Positions 56,093 through 63,406 of a stretch of DNA of 63,406 nucleotides are shown here, one piece after another. Source of the DNA: Roseovarius gaetbuli (lineage in GTDB: Bacteria; Pseudomonadota; Alphaproteobacteria; Rhodobacterales; Rhodobacteraceae); NCBI RefSeq assembly GCF_900172365.1, contig NZ_FWFJ01000024.1, positions 1-63,406 on the forward strand, written 5' to 3'. A program made the translations under genes and the position numbers. How positions within the stretch are numbered: the stretch's first letter is position 1; each line of letters starts with the position of its first letter. The notes beneath the pieces are model-generated. The model did not search any database, was not told the origin of the DNA, and saw nothing but the letters and a program-made list of their open reading frames with translations.

Positions 56093-56782
56093 GTGAGCGA
56101 CAGCGACAGTTTCATTGAAGAAGTCACAGAAGAGGTCCGCCGCGACCGTCTGTTCGGGTACATGCGCCGCTATGGCTGGATCGCCGTTCTGGCGATCCTT
56201 CTGCTGGTCGGCGGCGCGGCCTGGAACGAATGGAAAAAGGCGCAGGCCCGTGACGCAGCACAGGCGCTTGGCGACGAGATCATCGCGGCGCTTGCGCTTG
56301 ATGAGCGTGACGCACGTGCGCAGGCCCTTGGCGACATCATCGTGAGCAACCCCTCGGCGCAGGCGGTTCTTGATCTTTTGGCCGCCTCCGAGACCGCGTC
56401 AGAGGCCCCAGAAGACGCCGCCAAACGCCTTCTGGCGATGGCCGAGCGCGAGGGTACCGATCCGGTTTATCGCCAGATTGCCACGCTCAAGGCGGTTGCA
56501 CTTCCGGGGTCGGGGCTTGACGTTGCGACCCGCCGCACCCTGATGGACGGGCTTGCGCGCTCGGGCGGGCTTGTGCGGCTTTTGGCCGAAGAGCAACTCG
56601 GCCTGATTGATCTTGAAACCGGCGACAAGGATGCAGCGCTTGAGCGGATGATGCAAATCGTCGCTGACGCCGAGGCCACAGCGGGCTTGCGTCGGCGCGC
56701 CACACAAGTGATTGTGGCCTTGGGCGGCGAGCTGCCCGAAACCGCAGGCATTCCCCAGGTGGATGCGGCGGTAACCGAATAA
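56093..56782 (+). CDS. membrane-anchored TPR / YfgM-like protein
   Basis: This protein is about 229 residues. A cytoplasmic N-terminus rich in Glu/Arg (FIEEVTEEVRRDRLFGYMRRY) is followed by one helix (about residues 27-45) and a soluble alpha-solenoid domain with TPR-like repeats. The family (tetratricopeptide_2-like, YfgM) helps trafficking at the Sec translocon in E. coli and is usually next to bamB and der, as here. GTG 56093 gives the family-like MSDSDSF start; an in-frame ATG at 56075 with a good ribosome site is the alternative. Confidence 0.8.
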   Translation: MSDSDSFIEEVTEEVRRDRLFGYMRRYGWIAVLAILLLVGGAAWNEWKKAQARDAAQALGDEIIAALALDERDARAQALGDIIVSNPSAQAVLDLLAASETASEAPEDAAKRLLAMAEREGTDPVYRQIATLKAVALPGSGLDVATRRTLMDGLARSGGLVRLLAEEQLGLIDLETGDKDAALERMMQIVADAEATAGLRRRATQVIVALGGELPETAGIPQVDAAVTE

Positions 56783-56834
56783 GACGCGGCGCGCAAACGG
56801 GGACAAGCCCCCGATCGGCGCTAAAGGGCGAAAA

Positions 56835-58178
56835 GTGAGGGCAAGACTAGTGAAACGCAACGGATTGATCCTTGGGCTGGTAACGGTCCTTGCCCTGACC
56901 GCCTGTAACAAGAAAGCGCAGATCCTGCCCGGCGAACGCCAGGGGCTGCGCGAGGTTCTGCAAACCGATGCGGGGCAGGCCGAGGCCAATGTGACCCCCG
57001 AGAACAGCGTCGAGCTTGTCGCCTTGCCCGCCGCCACGGCGAATGCAGACTGGCCCCAGGCCATCGGCACGGCCTCCACCCGCACAAGCCATCCGGCCCT
57101 CGGGGCCAATCCGCAACTGGCATGGGCGGTGAATATCGGCGCCGGTGACGGGCGTCGCGTGCGCATCACCGCCGATCCGGTTGTCGCGGGCGGGCGTGTT
57201 TTCACGCTAGACGCACAGGCCCAGATCAGCGCCGTTTCGACCGCAGGCGCGCTGTTGTGGTCCACCGATATCACCCCGCCGAACGAGGGCGCGGCCAATG
57301 CCAGCGGCGGCGGTCTGGCCTATGGCGCGGACAAGCTGTTTGTGTCTTCGGGCTTTGGCCTGCTCACCGCGCTTGATCCGGCCACCGGCGCCGTCATCTG
57401 GCAGCAGAAGCTTGGCGCCGCAGGCACCGGCACCCCTGCGGTCTTTGGCGATCTAGTTTACGTGGTGGCCGGCGATGATGTCGCCTGGGCGCTGGAAACC
57501 GACACCGGGCGCATCCGCTGGCAGCTATCTGGCTCGCCCGATATTCACAACGTTCTGGGCGGTCCGGCCCCGGCGATCACCGACAAATACGCGGTCTTTG
57601 CCTTCGGCGCAGGCGAGCTTCAGGGCGCGTTCCGCAAGGGTGGCCTGCGTCTCTGGGATGCACAGATTGCGGGCGAGCGGCTTGGCGTGGCCAGCGCGCG
57701 AGTCGACGATATCACCGGCGATCCGGTGGTCGTGGGCGAGCGCGTCTATGCCGGAAGCCACTCGGGGCGCACAGTCGCGCTTAACCTTGGCAATGGCGCC
57801 CGGATCTGGACCGCGACCGAAGGCCCGCTCAATCGGGTCTGGCCTGCGGGTGAGTCGCTCTTCATGGTCACCGACCGCAACGAGCTTGTGCGTCTGGCCG
57901 CCGAGGATGGCCGCCGCATCTGGGGTCATGAATTGCCGCTGTTCAAGAACAAGCGGCCGCGCCGTCAGTCCGATATCGTCGGTCACTTTGGCCCCGTGAT
58001 TGCCGGTGGTCAGCTGATCGTGGCCTCGGGCGACGGGGCGCTGCGGTTCTTCGATCCGGCCTCGGGCCTGCCGCGTGGCACGGTCGAATTGCCCGGCGGC
58101 GCGACCAGCAATCCGGTCGTTGCGGGCAACACGCTTTACGTCGTTTCAAAAAAGGGCCAATTGCTGGCTTTCCGTTGA
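56835..58178 (+). CDS. bamB: BamB-like outer membrane assembly lipoprotein
   Basis: This 447-residue PQQ-type beta-propeller has a lipoprotein signal (LILGLVTVLALTAC, lipobox cysteine near residue 24). Propeller blades carry motifs such as GRVFTLDAQAQISAVST, LFVSSGFGLLTALDPATGAVIW and RVYAGSHSGRTVALNLGNG. In gammaproteobacteria BamB is part of the BAM complex. It lies just upstream of der, the same yfgM-bamB-der order as E. coli. Two GTG starts, 56835 and 56850, both have ribosome sites. Confidence 0.87.
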   Translation: MRARLVKRNGLILGLVTVLALTACNKKAQILPGERQGLREVLQTDAGQAEANVTPENSVELVALPAATANADWPQAIGTASTRTSHPALGANPQLAWAVNIGAGDGRRVRITADPVVAGGRVFTLDAQAQISAVSTAGALLWSTDITPPNEGAANASGGGLAYGADKLFVSSGFGLLTALDPATGAVIWQQKLGAAGTGTPAVFGDLVYVVAGDDVAWALETDTGRIRWQLSGSPDIHNVLGGPAPAITDKYAVFAFGAGELQGAFRKGGLRLWDAQIAGERLGVASARVDDITGDPVVVGERVYAGSHSGRTVALNLGNGARIWTATEGPLNRVWPAGESLFMVTDRNELVRLAAEDGRRIWGHELPLFKNKRPRRQSDIVGHFGPVIAGGQLIVASGDGALRFFDPASGLPRGTVELPGGATSNPVVAGNTLYVVSKKGQLLAFR

Positions 58179-58231
58179 CCGCGCGATCCTGTATCAGACC
58201 GGCTTGATCCCGTGTCGGAGCAGAAATAAAG

Positions 58232-59692
58232 ATGACATTTACCCTCGCCATCGTGGGCCGCCCGAATGTTGGCAAGTCCACGCTGTTCAACCGCCTTGTC
58301 GGCAAACGCCTTGCTCTGGTTGATGACCAGCCCGGCGTGACGCGTGATTTGCGCGAAGGGGCCGCGCGGTTGGGCGACCTGCGCTTTACCGTGATCGACA
58401 CCGCCGGCCTTGAAGATGCCACCGACGAATCGCTTCAGGGGCGGATGCGCAAGCTGACCGAGCGGGCGGTGGATATGGCCGATATCTGCCTGTTCCTGAT
58501 TGACGCGCGCGCCGGGGTCACCCCGCTTGACGAGACGCTGGCCGAAATCTTGCGCAAACGCTCGGCGCATGTGATTGTCGCCGCCAACAAGGCCGAAGGC
58601 GCCGCCGCCGATGTCGGCGTCAACGAGGCTTACGGCCTTGGCCTTGGCGAGCCGATCCGCCTTTCGGCCGAACACGGCGAGGGGCTCAACGATCTATATG
58701 CGCAGCTGATGCCGCTGTCGGACGCCTTTGAAGAGCGCGCCAAATCCGAGACCCCCGAAGTCGACGTCGCCCTTGATGAGGACGACGAAGACGAAGAAAC
58801 CTATCGCAGACCCACCAAGGCGCGCCCGCTTCAGGTGGCGGTTGTTGGCCGCCCGAATGCCGGCAAATCGACGCTGATCAACAAGATCCTCGGCGAGGAC
58901 CGCCTGTTGACCGGCCCCGAGCCGGGAATCACCCGCGACGCGATTTCGCTTCAGATCGACTGGGATGGGCTTCCGGTGCGGATCTTTGACACCGCCGGCA
59001 TGCGCAAAAAGGCGCGCGTTCAGGAAAAGCTTGAAAAGCTGTCGGTCTCCGACGGGCTTCGGGCGGTGAAATTCGCCGAAGTCGTTGTGGTGCTGCTGGA
59101 TGCGGAAATTCCCTTCGAGCAACAGGACCTGCGGATCGCCGATCTCGCCGAGCGCGAGGGCCGCGCGGTGGTCGTGGCGGTCAACAAATGGGATATCGAG
59201 CCCGAGAAACAGGAAAAGCTGCGCCATCTGCGCGAGTCGTTTGAGCGCCTCTTGCCACAGCTGCGCGGCGCACCGCTTGTCACCGTCTCGGCCAAGACCG
59301 GCAAGGGGCTTGATCGGCTGCGCGACGCGGTGGAAAAAGCCTATGAGGTCTGGAACCGCCGGGTCACCACAGCCCAGCTGAACCGCTGGCTGACGGGCAT
59401 GCTGGAACAGCACCCGCCCCCCGCGCCGGGCGGCAAGCGCATCAAGATGCGCTACATGACCCAGGCCAAGACCCGCCCGCCGGGCTTTGTTGTGATGTGC
59501 TCGCATCCCGACAAATTGCCGGAAAGCTATTCGCGCTATCTTGTGAATGGCCTGCGCACAGATTTCGACATGCCGGGCACGCCGATCCGCCTCTATATGC
59601 GGAGCCAGTCGGACAAGAACCCGTATAAAGCCAAGAAAAAGGCTGGGCCCTCAAGCCTGCGCAAGCATCTTGGCAAAGCGCCGAAACCCTGA
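58232..59692 (+). CDS. der: ribosome biogenesis GTPase Der
   Basis: This 486-residue EngA/Der has two tandem GTPase domains with P-loops GRPNVGKST and [10 protein letters not shown]3 motifs DTAGLED and [11 protein letters not shown]4 motifs NKAE and NKWD, and a C-terminal KH-like domain ([21 protein letters not shown]). An acidic linker DEDDEDEE separates the two GTPases. It acts in 50S subunit assembly. Confidence 0.96.
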   Translation: MTFTLAIVGRPNVGKSTLFNRLVGKRLALVDDQPGVTRDLREGAARLGDLRFTVIDTAGLEDATDESLQGRMRKLTERAVDMADICLFLIDARAGVTPLDETLAEILRKRSAHVIVAANKAEGAAADVGVNEAYGLGLGEPIRLSAEHGEGLNDLYAQLMPLSDAFEERAKSETPEVDVALDEDDEDEETYRRPTKARPLQVAVVGRPNAGKSTLINKILGEDRLLTGPEPGITRDAISLQIDWDGLPVRIFDTAGMRKKARVQEKLEKLSVSDGLRAVKFAEVVVVLLDAEIPFEQQDLRIADLAEREGRAVVVAVNKWDIEPEKQEKLRHLRESFERLLPQLRGAPLVTVSAKTGKGLDRLRDAVEKAYEVWNRRVTTAQLNRWLTGMLEQHPPPAPGGKRIKMRYMTQAKTRPPGFVVMCSHPDKLPESYSRYLVNGLRTDFDMPGTPIRLYMRSQSDKNPYKAKKKAGPSSLRKHLGKAPKP

Positions 59693-59695
59693 GGA

Positions 59696-59713
59696 GGTGC
59701 CCTTCGGGGCACC
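59696..59713. terminator. GC hairpin between der and the convergent membrane-protein gene
   Basis: GGTGCCC and GGGCACC pair over 7 bp around a TTCG loop, directly after the der stop. There is no T tract, so terminator activity is uncertain. Confidence 0.4.
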
Positions 59714-59728
59714 GCCGCCCGGCTTGGG

Positions 59729-60457
59729 TCAGGTGCGCGACAGGGCGCGCGCACCGCGCCATGTGACAATCGCGATGGCCGCAAGGCCCGCGACACAGAG
59801 CGTAATCACCGCCATGTTGCTGGTCTCAAGGTTGCGCATGATCACCCCGACCAAGGCCCAGCCAACGCCAAACCCATAGCTTGGCGTGCCGGGCCGGATC
59901 ACCAGAACCGCAAGCGTGATCACCAGCGCCAGCCCGATCATCGCAATCGCCGCTGCCTGCGCACCAAGAATGCCATAACCCGCAAGCACCAGCCCAAGCG
60001 CCACAGAGCTTGCCGCCGTCAGCCAGCCGGCATAAAGCCCGATGGGCCCTTCAAGCCAGACGCGATCCCGGTAATGTGCCCGCAAAAGTGCCCAGATCGC
60101 GCCAGCCAGCATTGCCCAGATCATCACCGTAGCCCAGAGAACATTCACCTGCGCCACCGGAATCCAGAAGATGCCGATTCCAAGGCTCACCATCAGCGGC
60201 AGGCGCACGCGGCGCCAGTCGCTGGCGGCAACGCGCAGGATCGCGCCAAACCCCGCGCCAAAGATCAGCCAGAGGTAAATCAGCCCCCAGAGCGCAAAGG
60301 CATAGCCCGCCGGTTGCACCGGCGCGTTGATCTGTGGCACCGGAAACTGATCCGGACGAAACCCCGCAAATCCGCCGGTGGCAAACGGCGACAGGGCAAA
60401 GCCTATCGCCAGCACAAAGACAAGGATCGCGGCGGCGCGATCAGGCAAGTGTGCCAT
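59729..60457 (-). CDS. TspO/MBR-like membrane protein
   Basis: This 242-residue protein has seven or so predicted helices. [23 protein letters not shown] resembles the conserved proline- and tryptophan-rich helix of TspO/MBR-family proteins, but the protein is longer than TspO (about 160 residues). No transport or catalytic motif is evident. Its ATG 60457 lies 17 nt inside the end of serS, on the same strand. The extra N-terminal frame to 60538 runs deeper into serS and is not used. Confidence 0.6.
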   Translation of the reverse strand: MAHLPDRAAAILVFVLAIGFALSPFATGGFAGFRPDQFPVPQINAPVQPAGYAFALWGLIYLWLIFGAGFGAILRVAASDWRRVRLPLMVSLGIGIFWIPVAQVNVLWATVMIWAMLAGAIWALLRAHYRDRVWLEGPIGLYAGWLTAASSVALGLVLAGYGILGAQAAAIAMIGLALVITLAVLVIRPGTPSYGFGVGWALVGVIMRNLETSNMAVITLCVAGLAAIAIVTWRGARALSRT

Positions 60458-61733
60458 CCGCCTGAAGCATGGTTTTGCCCCCCAGATAGCCGTGCAGAAC
60501 CTCGGGCAGGCGCACTGAGCCATCGGCGTTCTGGCCATTTTCCAGCACCGCGATCAAACAGCGCCCGACCGCAAGGCCTGACCCGTTGAGCGTATGCAGA
60601 AACTCGGGCTTGCCACCGGCGGCGGGCTTGAAGCGCGCGTTCATCCGGCGTGCCTGAAAGTCGCCACAGACCGAAACCGACGAAATCTCGCGATAGGTAT
60701 CCTGACCGGGAAGCCAGACCTCGATGTCATGGGTGCGTTGGGCGCCAAAGCCCATGTCGCCGGTGCACAAAACCACCGTGCGATAGGCAAGGCCGAGCTT
60801 TTCCAAAATCCCCTCGGCGCAGCGCGTCATGCGGTCAAGCTCGGCGCGGCTGTGGTCGGGGTGGGTCAGGCTGACCATTTCGACCTTCTCGAACTGATGC
60901 TGGCGCAGCATTCCGGCGGTGTCGCGCCCGGCGCTGCCGGCCTCGGAGCGGAAACACTGCGTATGGGCCACCATCCGGCGCGGCAGGCTGGCCTCGTCAA
61001 GCGTCTCGCCATTGGCGGTGTTGGTCAGGGTCACCTCGGCGGTCGGCACAAGCCACCAGCCATTGGTGGTCTCATAGCTGTCCTCGCCGAATTTCGGCAA
61101 CTGCCCGGTGCCAAGCATCATCTCGGGGCGCACCAGAACCGGGGTCCAGGTCTCGCTCAGGCCGTTTTCATCGACGTGCGTATCAAGCATGAACTGCGCA
61201 AGCGCCCGGTGAATGCGCGCCACGGCGCCCTTGAGCACGACAAAGCGGCTGCCAGAGAGTTTCGCGGCAAGCTCGAAATCCATGCCCGGCACGACCCCGG
61301 TCAGCTCGTAATGCTCTTTCGGGGTGAAATCGAACACCCGCGGCGTGCCCCAGCGGTGCATCTCGACATTATCGGCCTCATCGGCACCATCGGGCGTATC
61401 CGCATGCGGCAGGTTGGGGATGCCCATCAAAAGATCGTTAAGCTGCGCATCAAGCTCCTTGGCCTCGGCCTGCATCGCGGCGACCTCGGCCTTCTTGTCG
61501 GCCACAAGCGCGCGCAGGCGCTCGAATTCGGCCTCGTCGCCCTTGGCCTTGGCCGCGCCGACCTCTTTGCTGGCGCGGTTCTGCTCGGCCTGCGCGGTCT
61601 CGGCGGCATGGATGCGCGCGCGGCGGGCCTCGTCAAGCGCAAGGATCTCCCCCGAGATCGGCGCCACCCCGCGCCGCGCAAGGGCGCCGTCAAAGGCATC
61701 GGGGGTGTCGCGGATGGCACGGATATCATGCAT
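60441..61733 (-). CDS. serS: seryl-tRNA synthetase
   Basis: This 430-residue class II synthetase has an N-terminal coiled-coil arm (about 30-105, rich in Ala, Glu and Lys) that grips the tRNA-Ser long arm. Class II motif 2 is [21 protein letters not shown], and motif 3 contains [16 protein letters not shown]. It charges tRNA-Ser. It overlaps the downstream TspO-like gene by 17 nt. Confidence 0.96.
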   Translation of the reverse strand: MHDIRAIRDTPDAFDGALARRGVAPISGEILALDEARRARIHAAETAQAEQNRASKEVGAAKAKGDEAEFERLRALVADKKAEVAAMQAEAKELDAQLNDLLMGIPNLPHADTPDGADEADNVEMHRWGTPRVFDFTPKEHYELTGVVPGMDFELAAKLSGSRFVVLKGAVARIHRALAQFMLDTHVDENGLSETWTPVLVRPEMMLGTGQLPKFGEDSYETTNGWWLVPTAEVTLTNTANGETLDEASLPRRMVAHTQCFRSEAGSAGRDTAGMLRQHQFEKVEMVSLTHPDHSRAELDRMTRCAEGILEKLGLAYRTVVLCTGDMGFGAQRTHDIEVWLPGQDTYREISSVSVCGDFQARRMNARFKPAAGGKPEFLHTLNGSGLAVGRCLIAVLENGQNADGSVRLPEVLHGYLGGKTMLQADGTLA

Positions 61734-61794
61734 GGGTCTGATCCTTGGCGTGGTTGAGTCGTCAGCGCCTTATGCACCAGTTTTTTGTGGGTGT

Positions 61795-61816
61795 GTAGGG
61801 TGGGTGAAACCCACGC
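61795..61816. repeat. 22-nt palindromic repeat, copy B
   Basis: Identical over 22 nt to the element at 34746-34767. It lies about 60 nt upstream of serS, in its 5' region. Confidence 0.7.
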
Positions 61817-61827
61817 GCCTTGCCGCA

Positions 61828-61941
61828 TCATGCCGCAGAGGTCTTGCCAGCTGTTTGAACCGGCTTCTCATCCTTTCCCGGCGGGTCCGGCGGCTCATAC
61901 CCCTCCGGGTCCGCCTGCCACTTTTTCCAATAGCCTAAGCC
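61828..61941 (-). pseudogene. out-of-frame C-terminal remnant of the pentapeptide-repeat gene
   Basis: A GC-rich 37-codon frame without a start codon encodes GLGYWKKWQADPEGYEPPDP and a lysine/alanine tail ending at TGA 61828. It begins directly after the stop of the pentapeptide-repeat gene, shifted by one base. Removing a single base from the GAGGAATAGG run at the junction joins the two frames. The segment reads as genuine protein, so a frameshift has probably cut it from its gene. Confidence 0.5.
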
Positions 61942-61945
61942 ATAC

Positions 61946-63214
61946 CTATTCCTCGATGTAGGGCCAACAATTCAGCCCCATATCCTGAAGGAACATTCTT
62001 CTTCCCGGTGCAAATGCCATGTCCCGACTAGCATCAAACGGAAACCAATATTTGAATCCAACATTTTCAATTATAGTAAGGTCGTCAATATCGCTTTCTG
62101 CTAAATTTTCCATTCTACGATAGATGTTCTTTTCCATTACGTGTTGATCTGGCATTGTGTGCTTCAAATTTCCAGATAGTATTGTATCGCTACTATCCAT
62201 CATCTGGTTCATCTTGGATGCGGTACCAAGATACTGAAGTGCTGATAGATCGGCGCTTGGGAAGGAAACACCTTTCAGTTCAGCCATATTAATGGATGCC
62301 GTCCACCCGCCTGCTACCGGAACCGGTCTATTAATCACAACTCCGTCTAACTTCGCACCAGTTAAGTTACACCGGAAAAAATCCGAAAAATTCAAAACTG
62401 AATTATGCAGAATTGCACCTGACAAATCGGTATCTCTAAAGGTGCATGCTTCAAGCTTGCAACCAGCTAGGATTGCGGCGCTAAAGTCTCCTTTTGCGAA
62501 GTTGGCGAAGCTCAGATCAGTGCCCCGAAGGTCCAGTCTGTGTCTCTGTGCAATCTCTAAAGCTTTTTTGTCATTAGACCTCCGACCGATCACATCAATA
62601 GCCGTTTGAAGATCGACACGTAGTGCCGAGTTTTCGAATGGTGACTCTGTGGGAGTTAGATCGTTAGTTCGGGCATTCTCGCGGATATAGGCACAGAGGA
62701 TTTCCATGATCTGGATATGATCGCGATCACTGTCCTGTGCGATCCGCTCCAATGCATAGATTGCACCGATCCTGACTTCCAAGTTGGGTACTGTTTCTTT
62801 GTATAGTTGCCACGGAACTCTTTGAATATCTTCCGCGTCAGGCGACAAAAGCAATTCTTCATCTTGCCACTCGAAGTCGCGTTGCACAACACCGCTGACT
62901 ACATAGCTAAAGTCCCGTCCCAACCGATTTTTCTCTTTTTCCGCGCCAAGACCCAGAACCGCGGTGTTGATCCGGTCGGTGATGTGGCCCTGTTCGGTGA
63001 CGTTCACGGTCTTTTGCGCCACGACTGAGCGCCAGATCACGAAGGGGGCGCCGATCAGGGCGACGGTGACGCCACCAACGCCAAGGCTGCTGCCGGGTAC
63101 GTCAAGCAGCGAACCAAACACAGCGGCGAAGAGCAGGCCAAAGGCAGAGGCAAGCGCAAGCAGGAACAACCCGCCAACCACCATAAAGATAAGGATGGAA
63201 ACGATAGGGCCCAA
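61946..63214 (-). CDS. membrane-anchored pentapeptide-repeat protein, probably damaged
   Basis: The ORF has 422 codons from a TTG. Two hydrophobic helices lie near residues 4-25 and 42-58. A region with NLEVRIGAIYALERIAQDSDRDHIQIMEILCAYIREN follows at about 150-185, then pentapeptide repeats (RLDLRGTDLSFANFAKGDFSAAILAGC). The frame stays open upstream to a TAA at 63278-63280 and encodes DWLGFATPFNYAAAPW, which looks like real sequence but has no ATG, so the original start may be lost. Bases 61946 to about 62930 are clearly AT-richer than the 5' part and the rest of the window. Function unknown. Confidence 0.65.
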   Translation of the reverse strand: MGPIVSILIFMVVGGLFLLALASAFGLLFAAVFGSLLDVPGSSLGVGGVTVALIGAPFVIWRSVVAQKTVNVTEQGHITDRINTAVLGLGAEKEKNRLGRDFSYVVSGVVQRDFEWQDEELLLSPDAEDIQRVPWQLYKETVPNLEVRIGAIYALERIAQDSDRDHIQIMEILCAYIRENARTNDLTPTESPFENSALRVDLQTAIDVIGRRSNDKKALEIAQRHRLDLRGTDLSFANFAKGDFSAAILAGCKLEACTFRDTDLSGAILHNSVLNFSDFFRCNLTGAKLDGVVINRPVPVAGGWTASINMAELKGVSFPSADLSALQYLGTASKMNQMMDSSDTILSGNLKHTMPDQHVMEKNIYRRMENLAESDIDDLTIIENVGFKYWFPFDASRDMAFAPGRRMFLQDMGLNCWPYIEE

Positions 63215-63358
63215 CCACGGCGCGGCGGCATAGTTGAAAGGCGTCGCGAAACCCAGCCAGTCGCGCAGCGTTGGTTTTTAGTATCCACGCCGTGGAGCAA
63301 ACCCTCCGACTTCCAGTCGGACCCGCTTCAGCGTGAAAGAATCGCTTTATGATCGTAC
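63215..63358. other. right-edge spacer with short hairpins, possible mobile-element end
   Basis: From about 63281 the sequence no longer looks like the neighbouring gene. It contains CCACG-C-CGTGG and the hairpin TCCGAC-TTCCA-GTCGGA (63305-63321). I see no credible ORF. It may be the end of an insertion that removed the start of the pentapeptide-repeat gene. Confidence 0.35.
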
Positions 63359-63406
63359 CCTCAGAAAAATGAGCCGCAGCCGGGTCGGAGGCTCATTTTT
63401 CTGAGG
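63359..63406. repeat. 17-bp perfect inverted repeat ending at the window edge
   Basis: CCTCAGAAAAATGAGCC and GGCTCATTTTTCTGAGG pair perfectly around a 14-nt loop. The second arm ends on the final base of the window. The A5/T5 stretches lie inside the stem. Options are a bidirectional terminator, a palindromic repeat, or a transposon terminal structure where assembly stopped. Confidence 0.75.

Overview
The window looks like one contig from a GC-rich alphaproteobacterium of the Rhodobacteraceae (Roseobacter group). This is inferred from gene content and order: a pepA/holC block divergent from an lptF-lptG-lptD-surA-pdxA-rsmA operon, a serine-cycle operon, form II carbon monoxide dehydrogenase genes, cobB/cobA/cbiD/cobK, an exosortase E (VPEID-CTERM) locus and a perfect FNR-type box. 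The left edge cuts an IS30-type transposase gene. The right edge stops exactly at the end of a 17-bp inverted repeat, next to a damaged pentapeptide-repeat gene. Both edges therefore look like assembly breaks at repetitive DNA.

Layout. 1-5.6 kb: IS30 transposase tail, HD-domain protein, FtsB, AidB-type acyl-CoA dehydrogenase, a secreted DsrE-like protein behind an FNR box, holC and pepA. 5.7-13.2 kb: outer-membrane and LPS assembly operon (lptFG, lptD, surA) continuing into pdxA and rsmA, nearly every junction a 4-nt overlap. 13.2-17.1 kb: retropepsin-like protease, MarC, an ABC-F ATPase, ndk with a terminator, and a 38-residue small ORF. 17.3-22.5 kb: serine-cycle operon sgaA-mcl-mtkA-mtkB, divergent from a LuxR/FixJ-family regulator whose receiver lacks the phospho-acceptor Asp. 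22.5-29.7 kb: solitary ABC substrate-binding protein, tRNA-Arg(UCU), truA, dnaB, pyrE, pyrC and an unrecognised conserved-looking protein.

29.8-38 kb: molybdenum hydroxylase cluster. It has the maturation genes coxD (MoxR ATPase), coxE (VWA), an xdhC-type gene and a MoeA/MogA-like molybdopterin-binding gene, followed by structural genes coxS-coxL-coxM and a terminator. CoxL carries the form II active-site loop AYRGAGR. 38-48.8 kb: penicillin-acylase-type hydrolase, hydroxyisobutyrate-dehydrogenase-like protein, small membrane protein, MFS transporter, cobB/cobA divergent from cbiD-cobK, then a DNA glycosylase and a carboxylesterase in one overlapping operon.

48.9-50.6 kb holds what I consider the most interesting locus. 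An exosortase E with intact Cys/Arg/His motifs is followed, in the same reading frame after a single TAA codon, by an intact CPBP (CAAX-type) protease. Converging on them is a 57-residue candidate substrate ending in a VPEMD motif, a membrane helix and a basic tail. In the annotated XrtE family the two enzyme domains are normally one polypeptide, so this is a nonsense-split or naturally separated version.

50.9-63.4 kb: RND efflux permease plus adaptor, a membrane-anchored TPR/YfgM-like protein, a BamB-like lipoprotein, der, a TspO-like membrane protein and serS, then an AT-rich pentapeptide-repeat gene with damage at both ends. Several short repeat families lie in the intergenic spaces. No CRISPR array, rRNA gene, prophage or cobalamin riboswitch was seen.
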